In this document: one piece after another, positions 25,533 through 35,231 of the stretch
Position numbering within the stretch: the first letter of the stretch is position 1
Layout of the letters: every line of letters begins with the position of its first letter
Source of the DNA: JBEBVQ01 sp037190845
GTDB lineage: Bacteria; Bacteroidota; Bacteroidia; Chitinophagales; Chitinophagaceae
DNA: 38,718 nucleotides
Direction: 5' to 3'
Assembly (NCBI GenBank): GCA_037190845.1
Contig: JBBCJI010000029.1
Coordinates: 1 to 38,718, forward strand
Made by a program: the position numbers and the translations under genes
The notes under the pieces: model-generated
Database searches by the model: none
The model's input: only the letters and a program-made list of their open reading frames with translations
Told to the model about the DNA's origin: nothing

Positions 25533-28500
25533 ATGAGAATTTTTCTATTTGTCATTTTCAGCTTTACGGTTATGATGTTACCCTGGCAGAGGGTTTATGC
25601 CCAGATTACAGATACTTCAGCCCAATGGATATGGGTATCAGGCACCACAGGTAGTCTGATTGCAGCCAGCTATGGCTCTATAGGAACCCCTGCGCCTTCT
25701 TCAGGGACGGGTAACCGCCACCCGGGCGCCCGGGCGGAAAATTATACATGGACGGATGCTGCCGGTAACCTGTATACCTTCGGTGGTTTTTTCAACCTGG
25801 CGAATACCTTCCAGGATATATGGAAATACAGTCCCGATGATGATACCTGGACCTGGATAAACGGAGCCAGCGGTTATTTGAAAGATGCAACACCAGGCGT
25901 CCAGACAGTCCCCGCTGCAGCCAATGTACCCGGCTGCCGGGCCAATAGCATCAGTTGGGTGGACAGTGCCGGCAATTTCTGGGTATTTGGGGGGCTCCGG
26001 AACCAAAATGGCATCCGGCGGAATGATCTGTGGAAATATGAAACATCCACCAATATGTGGGCCTGGATGAACGGGAATACTGCTAATACAACTGTAGCTG
26101 GTAATTACGGCACAAAAGGAGTAGCGGCGTCTACAAACCAGCCGGGCAGCCGGGGATACGGAGCACCCGCAGGATGGACAGATCACAAGAATGGAAAAAT
26201 ATATATGTTTGGTGGGCAGGGATGTGGTACGACTACCACGGTGGGATTCCTGTCTGATCTATGGGTATATGATATGGCCACCAATATGTGGACATGGATA
26301 GGGGGACCAGAAACAATACAAACCTCCAATATGGCCCGTTATGGAACAAAGGGAGTAGAGCACCCGGACAATTATCCCCTGGCCAGGCAAAACCCTGCCT
26401 ATTGGCAGGACACATCAGGCATGTTCTATATGTTTGGCGGCGCAACCAATGTAGCTTCCGTTGGTTACACCTTAAATGATTTATGGCGATATAATCCTGC
26501 TACAAATATGTGGGCCTGGATGGCGGGGGATACCACGTTGGCAGACCGATTCGGCGAGTATGGCCAGAGAGGGCTGCCGGATGCAGCTAACAAACCGGGC
26601 AGCAGGCAAACAGCTCTGACCTGGGTAGACATACATGGTAAATTGTGGTTGTATGGCGGTTACGGCCTGGGAGAATCCGGTGTATTTGCCCGCCTGAACG
26701 ATATGTGGCGTTATGATCCCGCCACCAATCAATGGACCTGGATGTTCGGCGATAAAAACCCCGGAACGGCAAATGGCCTTGCCGGTACTTATACGGCTTT
26801 AGGAGCGGTAGGGAAACCGGGCGCAAGAAGACAGTGTGATACGTGGGTGGATAAAGACGGGAACTTCTGGTTTTACGCGGGTGAAGGCACCAACAATACC
26901 GCTACCGCAAGTACGAGACTGGATCTTTGGAAGCTTGAAGCAGTTGTGCCGCCTATACCTGACCAGCCGGGTATGTTTACCACGGCCAGGCCGTTTGTCT
27001 GCATGGGCGAGTCGAATGTAACGTATACGGTACCTGTGGTAAGCGGCGCTACATCTTACAACTGGGAATACAACGGCACGAATACAACCTTCACTGCAAA
27101 TACCCCCACCCCGACCAACAGCTTAAGCTTTGCCGCGAATGCAACAGGCGGGACACTGCGTGTGCGTGCGGTAAATAGTGCAGGTAATGGTCCCTGGCGG
27201 GATACTGCCATCACGGTGAACGCACTGCCGACGGTAACATCCACGAATACGGGCGCCCGGTCAATCTGCCAGGGAGATAGTCTCCAACTGACGGCGAGTG
27301 GCAGCAGCGGCGTGAGCTACCAGTGGAAAGAGGGTACGACGAATGTAGGCACGAACAGCGCAACGTATTATGCCAAGACAGCAGGCAGCTACACGGTGAC
27401 GGCAACGAACGCCAGCAACTGTTCGGCCACTTCAACCCCGGCAACCGTACTGACGGTGAACACCCTGCCGACGGTTTCGTCCACGAATACAGGGGCGCGT
27501 TCGATCTGTTCGGGCGACAGCCTGCTGCTGACGGCGAGTGGCAGCAGCGGCGTGAGCTACCAGTGGAAGCAGGGTACAACGAACGTAGGGACAGGCGCTA
27601 CGTATTATGCAAAGACAGCGGGCAGCTACACCGTGACGGCTACGAACGCCAACAACTGTTCGGCAACTTCTACACCGGCAACCGTGCTAACGGTGAACAC
27701 TCTTCCGACGGTTTCGTCTACTAATACAGGCGCGCGTTCTATCTGCGCGGGTGACAGTCTTTTGCTGACAGCCAGCGGAACCAGCGGTGTAAGCTACCAA
27801 TGGAAGCAGGGTACAACGAACGTAGGTACAGGCGCTACGTATTATGCGAAAACAGCGGGCAGCTATACCGTGACGGCTACGAACGCCAACAACTGTTCGG
27901 CGACTTCCACCCCGGCGACGGTACTGACAGTTAATACGCTGCCGACAGTGACATCAACAAATACAGGTGCACGTTCTATCTGCGCGGGCGACAGTCTGCT
28001 GCTGACAGCAAGTGGTACCAGCGGTGTGAGCTACCAGTGGAAACAGGGTACAACGAACGTAGGTACAGGCGCTACGTATTATGCAAAGACAGCGGGCAGC
28101 TACACCGTGACGGCTACGAACGCCAACAACTGTTCGGCAACTTCTACACCGGCAACCGTGCTGACAGTGAATACCCTCCCGATAGTAACGTCCACGAATA
28201 CGGGTGCACGTTCTATCTGTGCGGGCGACAGTCTGCTGCTGACAGCAAGTGGCACCAGCGGTGTGAGCTACCAGTGGAAACAGGGTACAACGAACGTAGG
28301 TACAAACAGTGCTACCTATTATGCGAAGACAGCGGGCAGCTACACCGTGACGGTAACGAACGCCAACAACTGTTCGGCAATCTCGACTCCTGCCACAACG
28401 CTGACGGTTAATCCATTGCCGGTAGCCTCTGTAACGGTGGGTGGTGCTACGGAAGTATGTGCAGGAGAAACGGTGATACTGACAGCAGCTACGGTGAGCG

Positions 28501-29354
28501 GCGCGGACTACCAATGGAAAAACGGCGCCTCATCTGTAGGCACGAACAGCAATAGCTACGCAGCGGGTGCAACGGGTGCATATAAGGTGGTAGTAACGTA
28601 TACATCAACAGGTTGCTCGGACAGCACGCTTCCGGTGGAGGTATATGTATATGATCGTCCTGTGGTATCGCTGGAGCCGGGAGATACAGCGTTCTGTGAC
28701 GGCGGTCTGGTGACGCTGGAAGTAATAACCCAGGATACAGGTCTTACGTACCTGTGGAAGAACGGCAGCACAACGATCCCGCTTGCCAGCGCTTATTTCC
28801 TGGAGATCACTGAGACCGGAGCGTACACCGTGGTAGTGGGCAGGTCAGCAGTACCAGGTTGTGAAGACACAACGAATGAAGTTGTGGTGACGGTTCACCC
28901 GTTATCGGTTGCGGATGTTACCTGGGACGGAGAGCTGCTTCACGCGACACCGGGTTATGCTTCGTATCAGTGGAATACCGGCGGGCAAGGTATCATAGGC
29001 GCAACGGATTCTACATTTGAGCCTTCATCGGACGGAGGATACAGTGTGACGATAACGGACGATAATGACTGCAGCACGACATCCCCGGTGTATAATGTGA
29101 CGAATGTGCATGTGGGAGACCTTATTGCTGTGAGCGTACAGGTATATCCGAATCCGGCAAAAGATGTACTATACATAAACGCACCAACACCTGTAACGGC
29201 TACCCTGAGCAGCATGGACGGACGGTTGTTACAGCAGCAGACCAATGCGCATATACTGCATATAGGCAGCTATGCAGACGGCGTTTACCTGCTCCGGATC
29301 ACGGATAGCAATGGTGTGCTGATCAGGCATGATAAAGTACTGAAGCGGAATTGA
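25533..29354 (+). CDS. A1: Kelch plus Ig-repeat surface protein, T9SS type A
   Basis: This 1273-residue secreted protein has a signal peptide at about 1-24 (PWQRVYAQ). Six Kelch-type repeats at about 45-470, each with W.D..G..W.FGG and (N/D)DLW.Y...TN.W.W..G, form a likely six-bladed propeller. A linker domain follows, then five almost identical 79-residue Ig-like repeats (567-963; SICxGDSL.LTASG.SGVSYQWK). Further Ig-like modules come next, and a type A sorting domain fills about 1203-1273 (VQVYPNPAKDVLYI..YADGVYLLRI). Upstream frame to 25473 begins with GTG; the ATG at 25533 gives the signal peptide and the conserved 60-bp leader spacing. A2 is its paralogue with three repeats. Probable adhesin or ligand-binding protein; no enzyme motif seen. 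Confidence 0.9.
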   Translation: MRIFLFVIFSFTVMMLPWQRVYAQITDTSAQWIWVSGTTGSLIAASYGSIGTPAPSSGTGNRHPGARAENYTWTDAAGNLYTFGGFFNLANTFQDIWKYSPDDDTWTWINGASGYLKDATPGVQTVPAAANVPGCRANSISWVDSAGNFWVFGGLRNQNGIRRNDLWKYETSTNMWAWMNGNTANTTVAGNYGTKGVAASTNQPGSRGYGAPAGWTDHKNGKIYMFGGQGCGTTTTVGFLSDLWVYDMATNMWTWIGGPETIQTSNMARYGTKGVEHPDNYPLARQNPAYWQDTSGMFYMFGGATNVASVGYTLNDLWRYNPATNMWAWMAGDTTLADRFGEYGQRGLPDAANKPGSRQTALTWVDIHGKLWLYGGYGLGESGVFARLNDMWRYDPATNQWTWMFGDKNPGTANGLAGTYTALGAVGKPGARRQCDTWVDKDGNFWFYAGEGTNNTATASTRLDLWKLEAVVPPIPDQPGMFTTARPFVCMGESNVTYTVPVVSGATSYNWEYNGTNTTFTANTPTPTNSLSFAANATGGTLRVRAVNSAGNGPWRDTAITVNALPTVTSTNTGARSICQGDSLQLTASGSSGVSYQWKEGTTNVGTNSATYYAKTAGSYTVTATNASNCSATSTPATVLTVNTLPTVSSTNTGARSICSGDSLLLTASGSSGVSYQWKQGTTNVGTGATYYAKTAGSYTVTATNANNCSATSTPATVLTVNTLPTVSSTNTGARSICAGDSLLLTASGTSGVSYQWKQGTTNVGTGATYYAKTAGSYTVTATNANNCSATSTPATVLTVNTLPTVTSTNTGARSICAGDSLLLTASGTSGVSYQWKQGTTNVGTGATYYAKTAGSYTVTATNANNCSATSTPATVLTVNTLPIVTSTNTGARSICAGDSLLLTASGTSGVSYQWKQGTTNVGTNSATYYAKTAGSYTVTVTNANNCSAISTPATTLTVNPLPVASVTVGGATEVCAGETVILTAATVSGADYQWKNGASSVGTNSNSYAAGATGAYKVVVTYTSTGCSDSTLPVEVYVYDRPVVSLEPGDTAFCDGGLVTLEVITQDTGLTYLWKNGSTTIPLASAYFLEITETGAYTVVVGRSAVPGCEDTTNEVVVTVHPLSVADVTWDGELLHATPGYASYQWNTGGQGIIGATDSTFEPSSDGGYSVTITDDNDCSTTSPVYNVTNVHVGDLIAVSVQVYPNPAKDVLYINAPTPVTATLSSMDGRLLQQQTNAHILHIGSYADGVYLLRITDSNGVLIRHDKVLKRN
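27231..28421 (+). repeat. Five tandem 237-240 bp Ig-domain repeats in A1
   Basis: Units begin at about 27231, 27471, 27708, 27945 and 28182 and end at 28421. Each encodes 79-80 residues, and long DNA stretches are nearly identical between units, notably 27708-28181 and the one after. Lengths of 240 versus 237 reflect one codon (GTNSAT versus GTGAT). All units are in frame, so copy-number change would preserve the protein. Confidence 0.9.
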
Positions 29355-29388
29355 CATCATAGCGTTTACTCTTTAACGGAACAAAAAC

Positions 29389-29428
29389 ACAACCAGGGCA
29401 GATACGGAAAGCCTGCCCTGGTTGTTTA
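29389..29428 (+). terminator. Terminator of A1
   Basis: ACAACCAGGGCAG (29389-29401) pairs perfectly with CTGCCCTGGTTGT (29413-29425) and is followed by TTTAC. It lies 35 bp past the A1 stop codon. An equivalent hairpin follows A2. The weak U-tract leaves room for read-through. Confidence 0.7.
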
Positions 29429-29527
29429 CAAAAATGATCGAAACAAACCAGAGAACATATACCACTTAATCAGAAAAAAACGCATTCGGACGCTCAATGG
29501 CACAGCAGACTGTATAGTTCAGGAATA

Positions 29528-31573
29528 TCATACAGGATAATTGTCCGCCTGTCTGCCACTGGTAAATATTTTTTTCCGGTCTGTCAGCGGCAGCTCTATG
29601 TAGATGGCCGTGCCACTACCATGTGTGGACTCTATTATCATATGGCCGCCCATAGCCTGGATACGGTCCTGCAGACCCTTCAGGCCAATACCCCCGATTT
29701 CGGCAGATTGCTTCATACCGGTTCCGTCATCTTCTATCGTAACGTATAATACGCCATCCCGGTTATTCAGCAATACGATAGCCTGGGTAGCGTGGGCATG
29801 CTTTACAATATTATGTACCAGTTCCTGGATAGTACGGAACACAGACAATGCCAGGCTGCTTTCCAGATGATTCAGGTCTCCATAAGTCTGCACCTCTATC
29901 TGCAGGGCATCTCCTTTGCTGACAAACGCACAAAAGGAACGGACTGCTTCTTCCAGCCCCTGACGTATCAGGCCATCCGGCATCAGGTTATGCGCCGTTT
30001 TCCGCACGTCTCCGGCCGTTTCCGTAAGCATCCGTATTACATGTTCCAGTTCCGGCTGGGCAGATAAAGCAGGATTTTTAACCCGGATGGTATCCAGGTA
30101 AAGTTTCATAACTGACAACTGGCTGCTGATCCCGTCATGCAACTCATGAGCAAACCGGATCCTTTCTTTTTCTTCTCCCTGCATCATAGCCTGGAGCAGT
30201 TCTATTTCATTTCCCTGTCGCATGCTGCGCAACTGTTCCACATGTAGTTTCTGGCGTTGCCGGTAATTCCGGTAAAACCCAAGCAGCAGCACGGCGAGGA
30301 CAACGAACCCCGTAATGGTAGCCAGAATCCACATGTTTTTCTGCCCCAGCTTTATATGCTGCTCATTGATCAGCAATTGCTTCTGTGCTATTTCTTTCTG
30401 ACTCTCCGCAGTACGGTATTTTACTTCAAGAAGATTTACCACCTCCATTTTATCCTTATTCAGCAGGCTGTCATTCAGCAGGTATGCAGCACTTCGGTGC
30501 TCGTAAGCTTGCCGGTAACTATTGGTCTGCTCATACAGATAAGCAAGCTGCTGGTGGATATACAGCATATGCTCCGGTATCCCTGAAGCTTCTGCTTTTT
30601 TGTAAGCCGCCTTGAGGTAGTGCTCGGCACGCACATAATCTTTCATTGCAAAAAAGCAACTTCCCAATGATGAGAGCGCGCCTGCTTTGTAATAGGGATT
30701 GACATTCCCCTTCACCCTAAATGCTGCCTCCAGATAAGTTATAGCCGCTTCATAATTTTCGTTTTTCAGTAATATATCCCCAAGGTTTTGTGACACCATA
30801 AACCGGACCTCGTCTGCTATCCGTGTCTCCACCGATAAAGCCCGCTGGTTGTACGCCCAGGCTTTCTGATCTTCCCCCATCCGGGCCAGCACGATTGCCT
30901 TGTTGACATATACGGCAGGCAGATTCCGGGCAAGATTCATTTTATTGGCCAGCAGCTCTGCTTTATTGAGATAATACAAGGCACGGGAGTATTCCTTCAA
31001 TTGCAGTAAAGCGCTCGCTGTGCTGGTATAGATACGGCATAGCGGATTGGCGACTTCGGGCTCTGCCGCTATAGCGCTCTCGCCAAATGGAATCGCCTTA
31101 AAATAACATTCAAGCGCCTGCCGGTAATCTCCGCGGAAGTGAAATATATTCCCCATGTTATTCAGGGCACGGCATACGTTTGTAAACGTACGGATTGATT
31201 TATCACTTTGAGTCAACGCCTTCCAGAGCCATCCGTAAGCAACATCGTACTCCCCGCGGTAGATATATAATACACCTAAAAAAAAGTATCCCTGGAACAC
31301 TGCCTCGTGATAACCGCGGCGTTCACTTTCCTCTACCCCGTGTTTAATAATCAGGATCGCACTGTCCTGGTTTTCCCGTGAGTCCTCCATACCCTGCTTG
31401 ATCTGCTTATAAAACTGCATCGAATCCGGGAGGCTCCATTCATACGATATCTCTGAATCGGGAGATTCTACTATCGGTGGCTGGGCAAAAAGCCAGTATG
31501 GAGCAAACCCTGCAAATAAAAGAATGCAGATGATAAATTTTCGGCAGTATGCTCTTTCCTGGTTACCGATCAT
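29528..31573 (-). CDS. TPR sensor histidine kinase HK2 (orphan)
   Basis: This 681-residue sensor kinase has the same architecture as HK1. It has an N-terminal signal/anchor (about 12-31) and a periplasmic TPR array at about 85-350 (FRGDYRQALECYFKAI, KEYSRALYYLNKAELLA, AMKDYVRAEHYLKAAYKKA). One membrane helix at about 413-435 (MWILATITGFVVLAVLLLGFY) and a basic linker follow. The HisKA_3 phospho-acceptor is H479 (RFAHELHDGISS). ATPase motifs are ELVHNIVKHA, EDDGTGM and GGIGLKGLQDR. No regulator adjoins it. It lies inside the A1/A2 duplication, divergent from A2, with the paired operator 116 bp upstream of its start, the same distance as at RR-C. I infer RR-C as partner. Confidence 0.9.
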   Translation of the reverse strand: MIGNQERAYCRKFIICILLFAGFAPYWLFAQPPIVESPDSEISYEWSLPDSMQFYKQIKQGMEDSRENQDSAILIIKHGVEESERRGYHEAVFQGYFFLGVLYIYRGEYDVAYGWLWKALTQSDKSIRTFTNVCRALNNMGNIFHFRGDYRQALECYFKAIPFGESAIAAEPEVANPLCRIYTSTASALLQLKEYSRALYYLNKAELLANKMNLARNLPAVYVNKAIVLARMGEDQKAWAYNQRALSVETRIADEVRFMVSQNLGDILLKNENYEAAITYLEAAFRVKGNVNPYYKAGALSSLGSCFFAMKDYVRAEHYLKAAYKKAEASGIPEHMLYIHQQLAYLYEQTNSYRQAYEHRSAAYLLNDSLLNKDKMEVVNLLEVKYRTAESQKEIAQKQLLINEQHIKLGQKNMWILATITGFVVLAVLLLGFYRNYRQRQKLHVEQLRSMRQGNEIELLQAMMQGEEKERIRFAHELHDGISSQLSVMKLYLDTIRVKNPALSAQPELEHVIRMLTETAGDVRKTAHNLMPDGLIRQGLEEAVRSFCAFVSKGDALQIEVQTYGDLNHLESSLALSVFRTIQELVHNIVKHAHATQAIVLLNNRDGVLYVTIEDDGTGMKQSAEIGGIGLKGLQDRIQAMGGHMIIESTHGSGTAIYIELPLTDRKKIFTSGRQADNYPV

Positions 31574-31815
31574 AAAATAAACAACATACGCTCCGGATAA
31601 AGTAAACCAGAGATACGTAAAAATAGGTATTTACATTTTATTGCCGGGTTTATCTCCGCCAAAAAATACATTAAATAATTTAAAATAAGTGTTTTCACTC
31701 CTTTTTAAAACGAGTATTCTCACTCTAATACTGCTTGTACAAAGTATGCAGTTTTGTAGATGAAGCAGCTACCTCTAACCCTGCTTGTTTCTTTCACATT
31801 AATCAATTTACGTAA
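31574..31815. other. HK2-A2 divergent regulatory region
   Basis: This 242-bp AT-rich spacer carries the paired operator and the A2 leader. The right half (from about 31687) is closely similar to 25404-25532 upstream of A1. The left half is not obviously similar to the RR-C side, although the distance to the start codon is the same. Confidence 0.65.
31689..31724 (+). promoter_or_regulatory. Paired direct-repeat operator upstream of A2
   Basis: GTGTTTTCACT (31689-31699) and GTATTCTCACT (31714-31724) start 25 bp apart. CTAAT follows, TTTTG (31752-31756) starts 28 bp after the second half, and the A2 ATG is 60 bp after that G. The element is 116 bp from the HK2 start codon. Confidence 0.7.
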
Positions 31816-34800
31816 ATGAAAAAAATCCTACTTGTTATTTTCAGCTTTACGGTTATGGCTTTACCCTGGCAGAGGGTTCATGCCCAGGTAACGGATACCA
31901 ATGCCCAGTGGAAATGGGTTGCCGGCACCACGGGTGCTACTAATACTACCCCGGTATACACTGCTAAAGGAACTCCCCAGCCAGCAACATCACACTATCC
32001 CGGAACGAGAGCCGAAACGGTTAGCTGGACAGATACTGCGGGCAACCTGTGGCTGTTCTCGGGATGTTATAATCTCCAGAATCACTTTAACGACGTATGG
32101 AAGTATAACCCCAATAACAATACATGGACATGGATGAATGGCGAGCAGAACTTTGGTACGGCGAAGAACGGGGCACGCGTGTCAGCACCGGGAGTACCGG
32201 ATGCAGGAAATATGGCGCCGGGAAGGGAAAGTGCCGCCTATGCGGCAGACAGCGTCGGCAACCTGTGGGTATTCGGCGGTATACGCGTCCAGAATTCTAC
32301 CAGAAGAAATGATTTATGGAAGTTTGATTCTTATGCCAATGAATGGACTTACCTGAACGGTACCACTACTACAGTATCACCTGAAATTGCCGGCAATTAT
32401 GGCACAAAAGGCGTTGCCGCCAGCACCAACCAGCCGGGAGCGCGAGGTTATGGCAACGCGGTGGCATGGATTGACCATAAGACGGCAAAATTCTACATGT
32501 TCGGCGGAAGCGGTGCAGGGAATACCAGTACGCTTGGAATCTTGTATGATTTCTGGGAATACAATATGAATACGGGTATATGGACATGGATCGGCGGGGG
32601 TGATGCAACTACGACCGCCAAGGTGGGTATTTATGGCACCAAGGGCGTGGCGTCCTCGACCAACTATCCTCAGGCCAGACAAGGAGCCACCCGGTGGACG
32701 GACAACGACGGCAATTTCTGGATGTTCGGCGGAGCGACGACGATAGGAACCACAACTTATCGTCTAAACGATTTGTGGAAATATACGCCTTCCACCGGCA
32801 TGTGGACATGGATGCACGGAGATAGCGTATTTGCTGACTATTTTGGCGTGTACGGACAGAGAGGCGTGCCCAATGCAGCCAATAAACCCGGTGGCCGGTC
32901 CAACGCGCCCACAACATGGGTGGATGCAAACGGCAAGCTCTGGATGTACGGAGGATATGGCTGGGGAGAGTCAGGGACTGCCAATTTTTTGAGTGATATG
33001 TGGCGCTATGATCCGGTCACCAATGAATGGGCATGGATGTTCGGTTCAAAAGCAACACTACAGGCAGGAACGTATACGGCCGTGGGATCGGTTGGAACAC
33101 CGGGGGGCAAGTCGCAGGCAGTGGGATGGGTAGACCGGCAGAAAAACTTCTGGATCTATGGCGGACAGGGGACTACAACTGCTACTGCCACCGGCTTTAG
33201 ATCAGATTTATGGAAACTCGAGGCAGTGATCCCTCCTACTCCAACCCAGCCAGGGCTCTTTACAACCGCCAAACCAAGTGTCTGCGCGGGCGAGTCGAAT
33301 GTGATCTATTCTGTACCGTCGGTATCTGGGGCAACTTCATACGACTGGGAATATAACGGGACGAATGCGACCTTTACTGCCAATACAGTCAATCCGACAA
33401 ACAGTGTAAGCTTTGCCACAAATGCCACAGGCGGAACCCTGCGTGTGCGTGCTGTAGGCAGTGGCGGCAGTAGCCCCTGGCGGGATACCACAATCACAGT
33501 GAATGCCCTGCCAACAGTAACGTCCACGAATACGGGCAACCTTTCGATCTGTGCAGGCGACAGCCTCCTGCTGACAGCAAGCGGCACCAGCGGTGTAAGC
33601 TACCGGTGGAAGGAGAGTACGACCAACATAGGTATAGGCGCTACCTATTATGCAAAGACAGCAGGGAGCTATACGGTAACGGCAACGGATGCCAACAACT
33701 GCTCGGCCGTCTCAACGCCGGCAACCGTGCTGCAGATAAACACCCTCCCAACAGTGACGTCTACAAATACAGGCGCCCGTTCGATCTGCGCAGGTGACAG
33801 CCTGCAACTGACGGCGAGTGGCAGCAGCGGCGTGACCTACCAGTGGAAGCAGGGTACGACGAACATAGGTACCGGCACTACCTATTATGCAAAGACAGCA
33901 GGGAGCTATACGGTAACGGCAACGAATGCCAACAACTGTTCGGCGACCTCGACTCCTGCGACCGTTCTGACGGTTAATGCCCTCCCCACAGTATCGTCCA
34001 CGAATACAGGTACGCGGGCGATCTGCGCGGGCGACAGTCTTCTGCTGACAGCAAGCGGCACCAGCGGTGTAAACTACCTTTGGAAAGAAGGTACAACGAA
34101 CGTAGGCACCGGGGCAACCTATTATGCAAGGACTGCGGGCACTTACACGGTGACGGCAACGAACGCCAACAACTGTTCGGCGACATCAACTCCTGCAACG
34201 ACCCTGACGGTCAATACACTACCTGTGGTATCTGTAACGGCGGGAGGTCCTGTGGAACTGTGTACCGGGGGTACGGTAACGCTGACGGCCACACAGCTTT
34301 CCGGCACGGATTACCAGTGGAAGGATGGTACAACACCGGTAGGTACGAACACGGGTACATATACAGCAAGTGCGACAGGCTCGTACAAGGTAGTAGCTAC
34401 AACAACAGCCACGGGTTGTGCCGACAGCACACAGCCGCTGGATGTATTTGTTTATAACCGTCCCGGGGTAACGCTGGTGCCTGGCGACACGGCATTCTGT
34501 GAAGGAGGTCTGGTGATACTGGAAGTAGAGAGTCTGGATACAGGCCTTACGTATCTGTGGAAGAACGGCGGCACGACAGTTCCCCTGGCGAGCGCTTTTT
34601 TCCTGGAGATCACGGAGACGGGTGACTATACGGTAGAGGTAGGCCGCGCTTCTGTTGCAGGTTGTGATACGGTAACGAATGAAGTAACGGTGACGGTTCA
34701 CCCGCTGCCTGTAGTAGATGTGACATGGGACGGAGAAACGCTTCATGCGACACCGGGCTATGCTTCCTATCAATGGAATACAGGTGGCCAGGGTATTATA

Positions 34801-35163
34801 GGCGCTACGAACTCAACGTTCATTCCTTCTTCGAATGGTGTATATAGTGTTACAGCAATGGACGAAAACGGCTGCAGCAGTACCTCGGCCGCAGAGACAG
34901 TGACACATGTGGGGATAGGCGATCATGTCACCGTAGCAATAGAGGTACAGATATATCCGAATCCGGCAAAAGATGTACTGTATATCAAATCGTCAATACC
35001 TGTAACGGCTACTCTGAGCAGCATGGACGGACGGTTGTTGCAGCAACAGACAAATGTACATACGCTGTATATAGGTAACTATGCAGACGGCGTATACCTG
35101 CTCCGGATCACAGACAGCAACGGTTTCCTGATCAGGAATGATAAAGTACTAAAGCAGCATTAA
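31816..35163 (+). CDS. A2: Kelch plus Ig-repeat surface protein, T9SS type A
   Basis: This 1115-residue paralogue of A1 has a signal peptide at about 1-24 (PWQRVHAQ), six Kelch-type repeats at about 40-470, a linker domain, and three 79-residue Ig-like repeats at 567-803. Further Ig modules follow, then a type A sorting domain at about 1042-1115 (VQIYPNPAKDVLYI..YADGVYLLRI). The Ig array starts at residue 567, exactly as in A1, and the size difference is almost wholly the two missing repeats. The Kelch halves have drifted more than the C-termini, which remain very similar in DNA. It shares the promoter element, leader and terminator with A1. Probable surface adhesin; no enzyme motif seen. Confidence 0.9.
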   Translation: MKKILLVIFSFTVMALPWQRVHAQVTDTNAQWKWVAGTTGATNTTPVYTAKGTPQPATSHYPGTRAETVSWTDTAGNLWLFSGCYNLQNHFNDVWKYNPNNNTWTWMNGEQNFGTAKNGARVSAPGVPDAGNMAPGRESAAYAADSVGNLWVFGGIRVQNSTRRNDLWKFDSYANEWTYLNGTTTTVSPEIAGNYGTKGVAASTNQPGARGYGNAVAWIDHKTAKFYMFGGSGAGNTSTLGILYDFWEYNMNTGIWTWIGGGDATTTAKVGIYGTKGVASSTNYPQARQGATRWTDNDGNFWMFGGATTIGTTTYRLNDLWKYTPSTGMWTWMHGDSVFADYFGVYGQRGVPNAANKPGGRSNAPTTWVDANGKLWMYGGYGWGESGTANFLSDMWRYDPVTNEWAWMFGSKATLQAGTYTAVGSVGTPGGKSQAVGWVDRQKNFWIYGGQGTTTATATGFRSDLWKLEAVIPPTPTQPGLFTTAKPSVCAGESNVIYSVPSVSGATSYDWEYNGTNATFTANTVNPTNSVSFATNATGGTLRVRAVGSGGSSPWRDTTITVNALPTVTSTNTGNLSICAGDSLLLTASGTSGVSYRWKESTTNIGIGATYYAKTAGSYTVTATDANNCSAVSTPATVLQINTLPTVTSTNTGARSICAGDSLQLTASGSSGVTYQWKQGTTNIGTGTTYYAKTAGSYTVTATNANNCSATSTPATVLTVNALPTVSSTNTGTRAICAGDSLLLTASGTSGVNYLWKEGTTNVGTGATYYARTAGTYTVTATNANNCSATSTPATTLTVNTLPVVSVTAGGPVELCTGGTVTLTATQLSGTDYQWKDGTTPVGTNTGTYTASATGSYKVVATTTATGCADSTQPLDVFVYNRPGVTLVPGDTAFCEGGLVILEVESLDTGLTYLWKNGGTTVPLASAFFLEITETGDYTVEVGRASVAGCDTVTNEVTVTVHPLPVVDVTWDGETLHATPGYASYQWNTGGQGIIGATNSTFIPSSNGVYSVTAMDENGCSSTSAAETVTHVGIGDHVTVAIEVQIYPNPAKDVLYIKSSIPVTATLSSMDGRLLQQQTNVHTLYIGNYADGVYLLRITDSNGFLIRNDKVLKQH
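33514..34224 (+). repeat. Three tandem 237 bp Ig-domain repeats in A2
   Basis: Units begin at 33514, 33751 and 33988, all exactly 237 bp. They are the same module as the array in A1. The first unit is the most diverged (NLSICAGD, YRWKESTTNIGIG), as expected for an edge repeat that is less often homogenised. Confidence 0.9.
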
Positions 35164-35200
35164 TATCTTAACTCATACTCTTTAACAGAACAAATACACA

Positions 35201-35231
35201 ATCAGGGCAGATAGGTAAAGTCTGCCCTGGT
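35201..35231 (+). terminator. Hairpin after A2
   Basis: ATCAGGGCAGA (35201-35211) pairs with TCTGCCCTGGT (35221-35231), with one G-U pair. It is the counterpart of the A1 terminator. I find no consensus promoter between it and B2, so read-through may feed B2. Confidence 0.65.

Noticed and set aside
27231..28421. CRISPR-like array
   Set aside because: Period is 237 bp, there are no unique spacers, and the repeats are in-frame coding sequence.
27211..28514. Antisense and out-of-frame open frames across the A1 Ig array, including a 186-codon one
   Set aside because: They arise because one 237-bp unit is repeated; the same meaningless peptide recurs with each unit.
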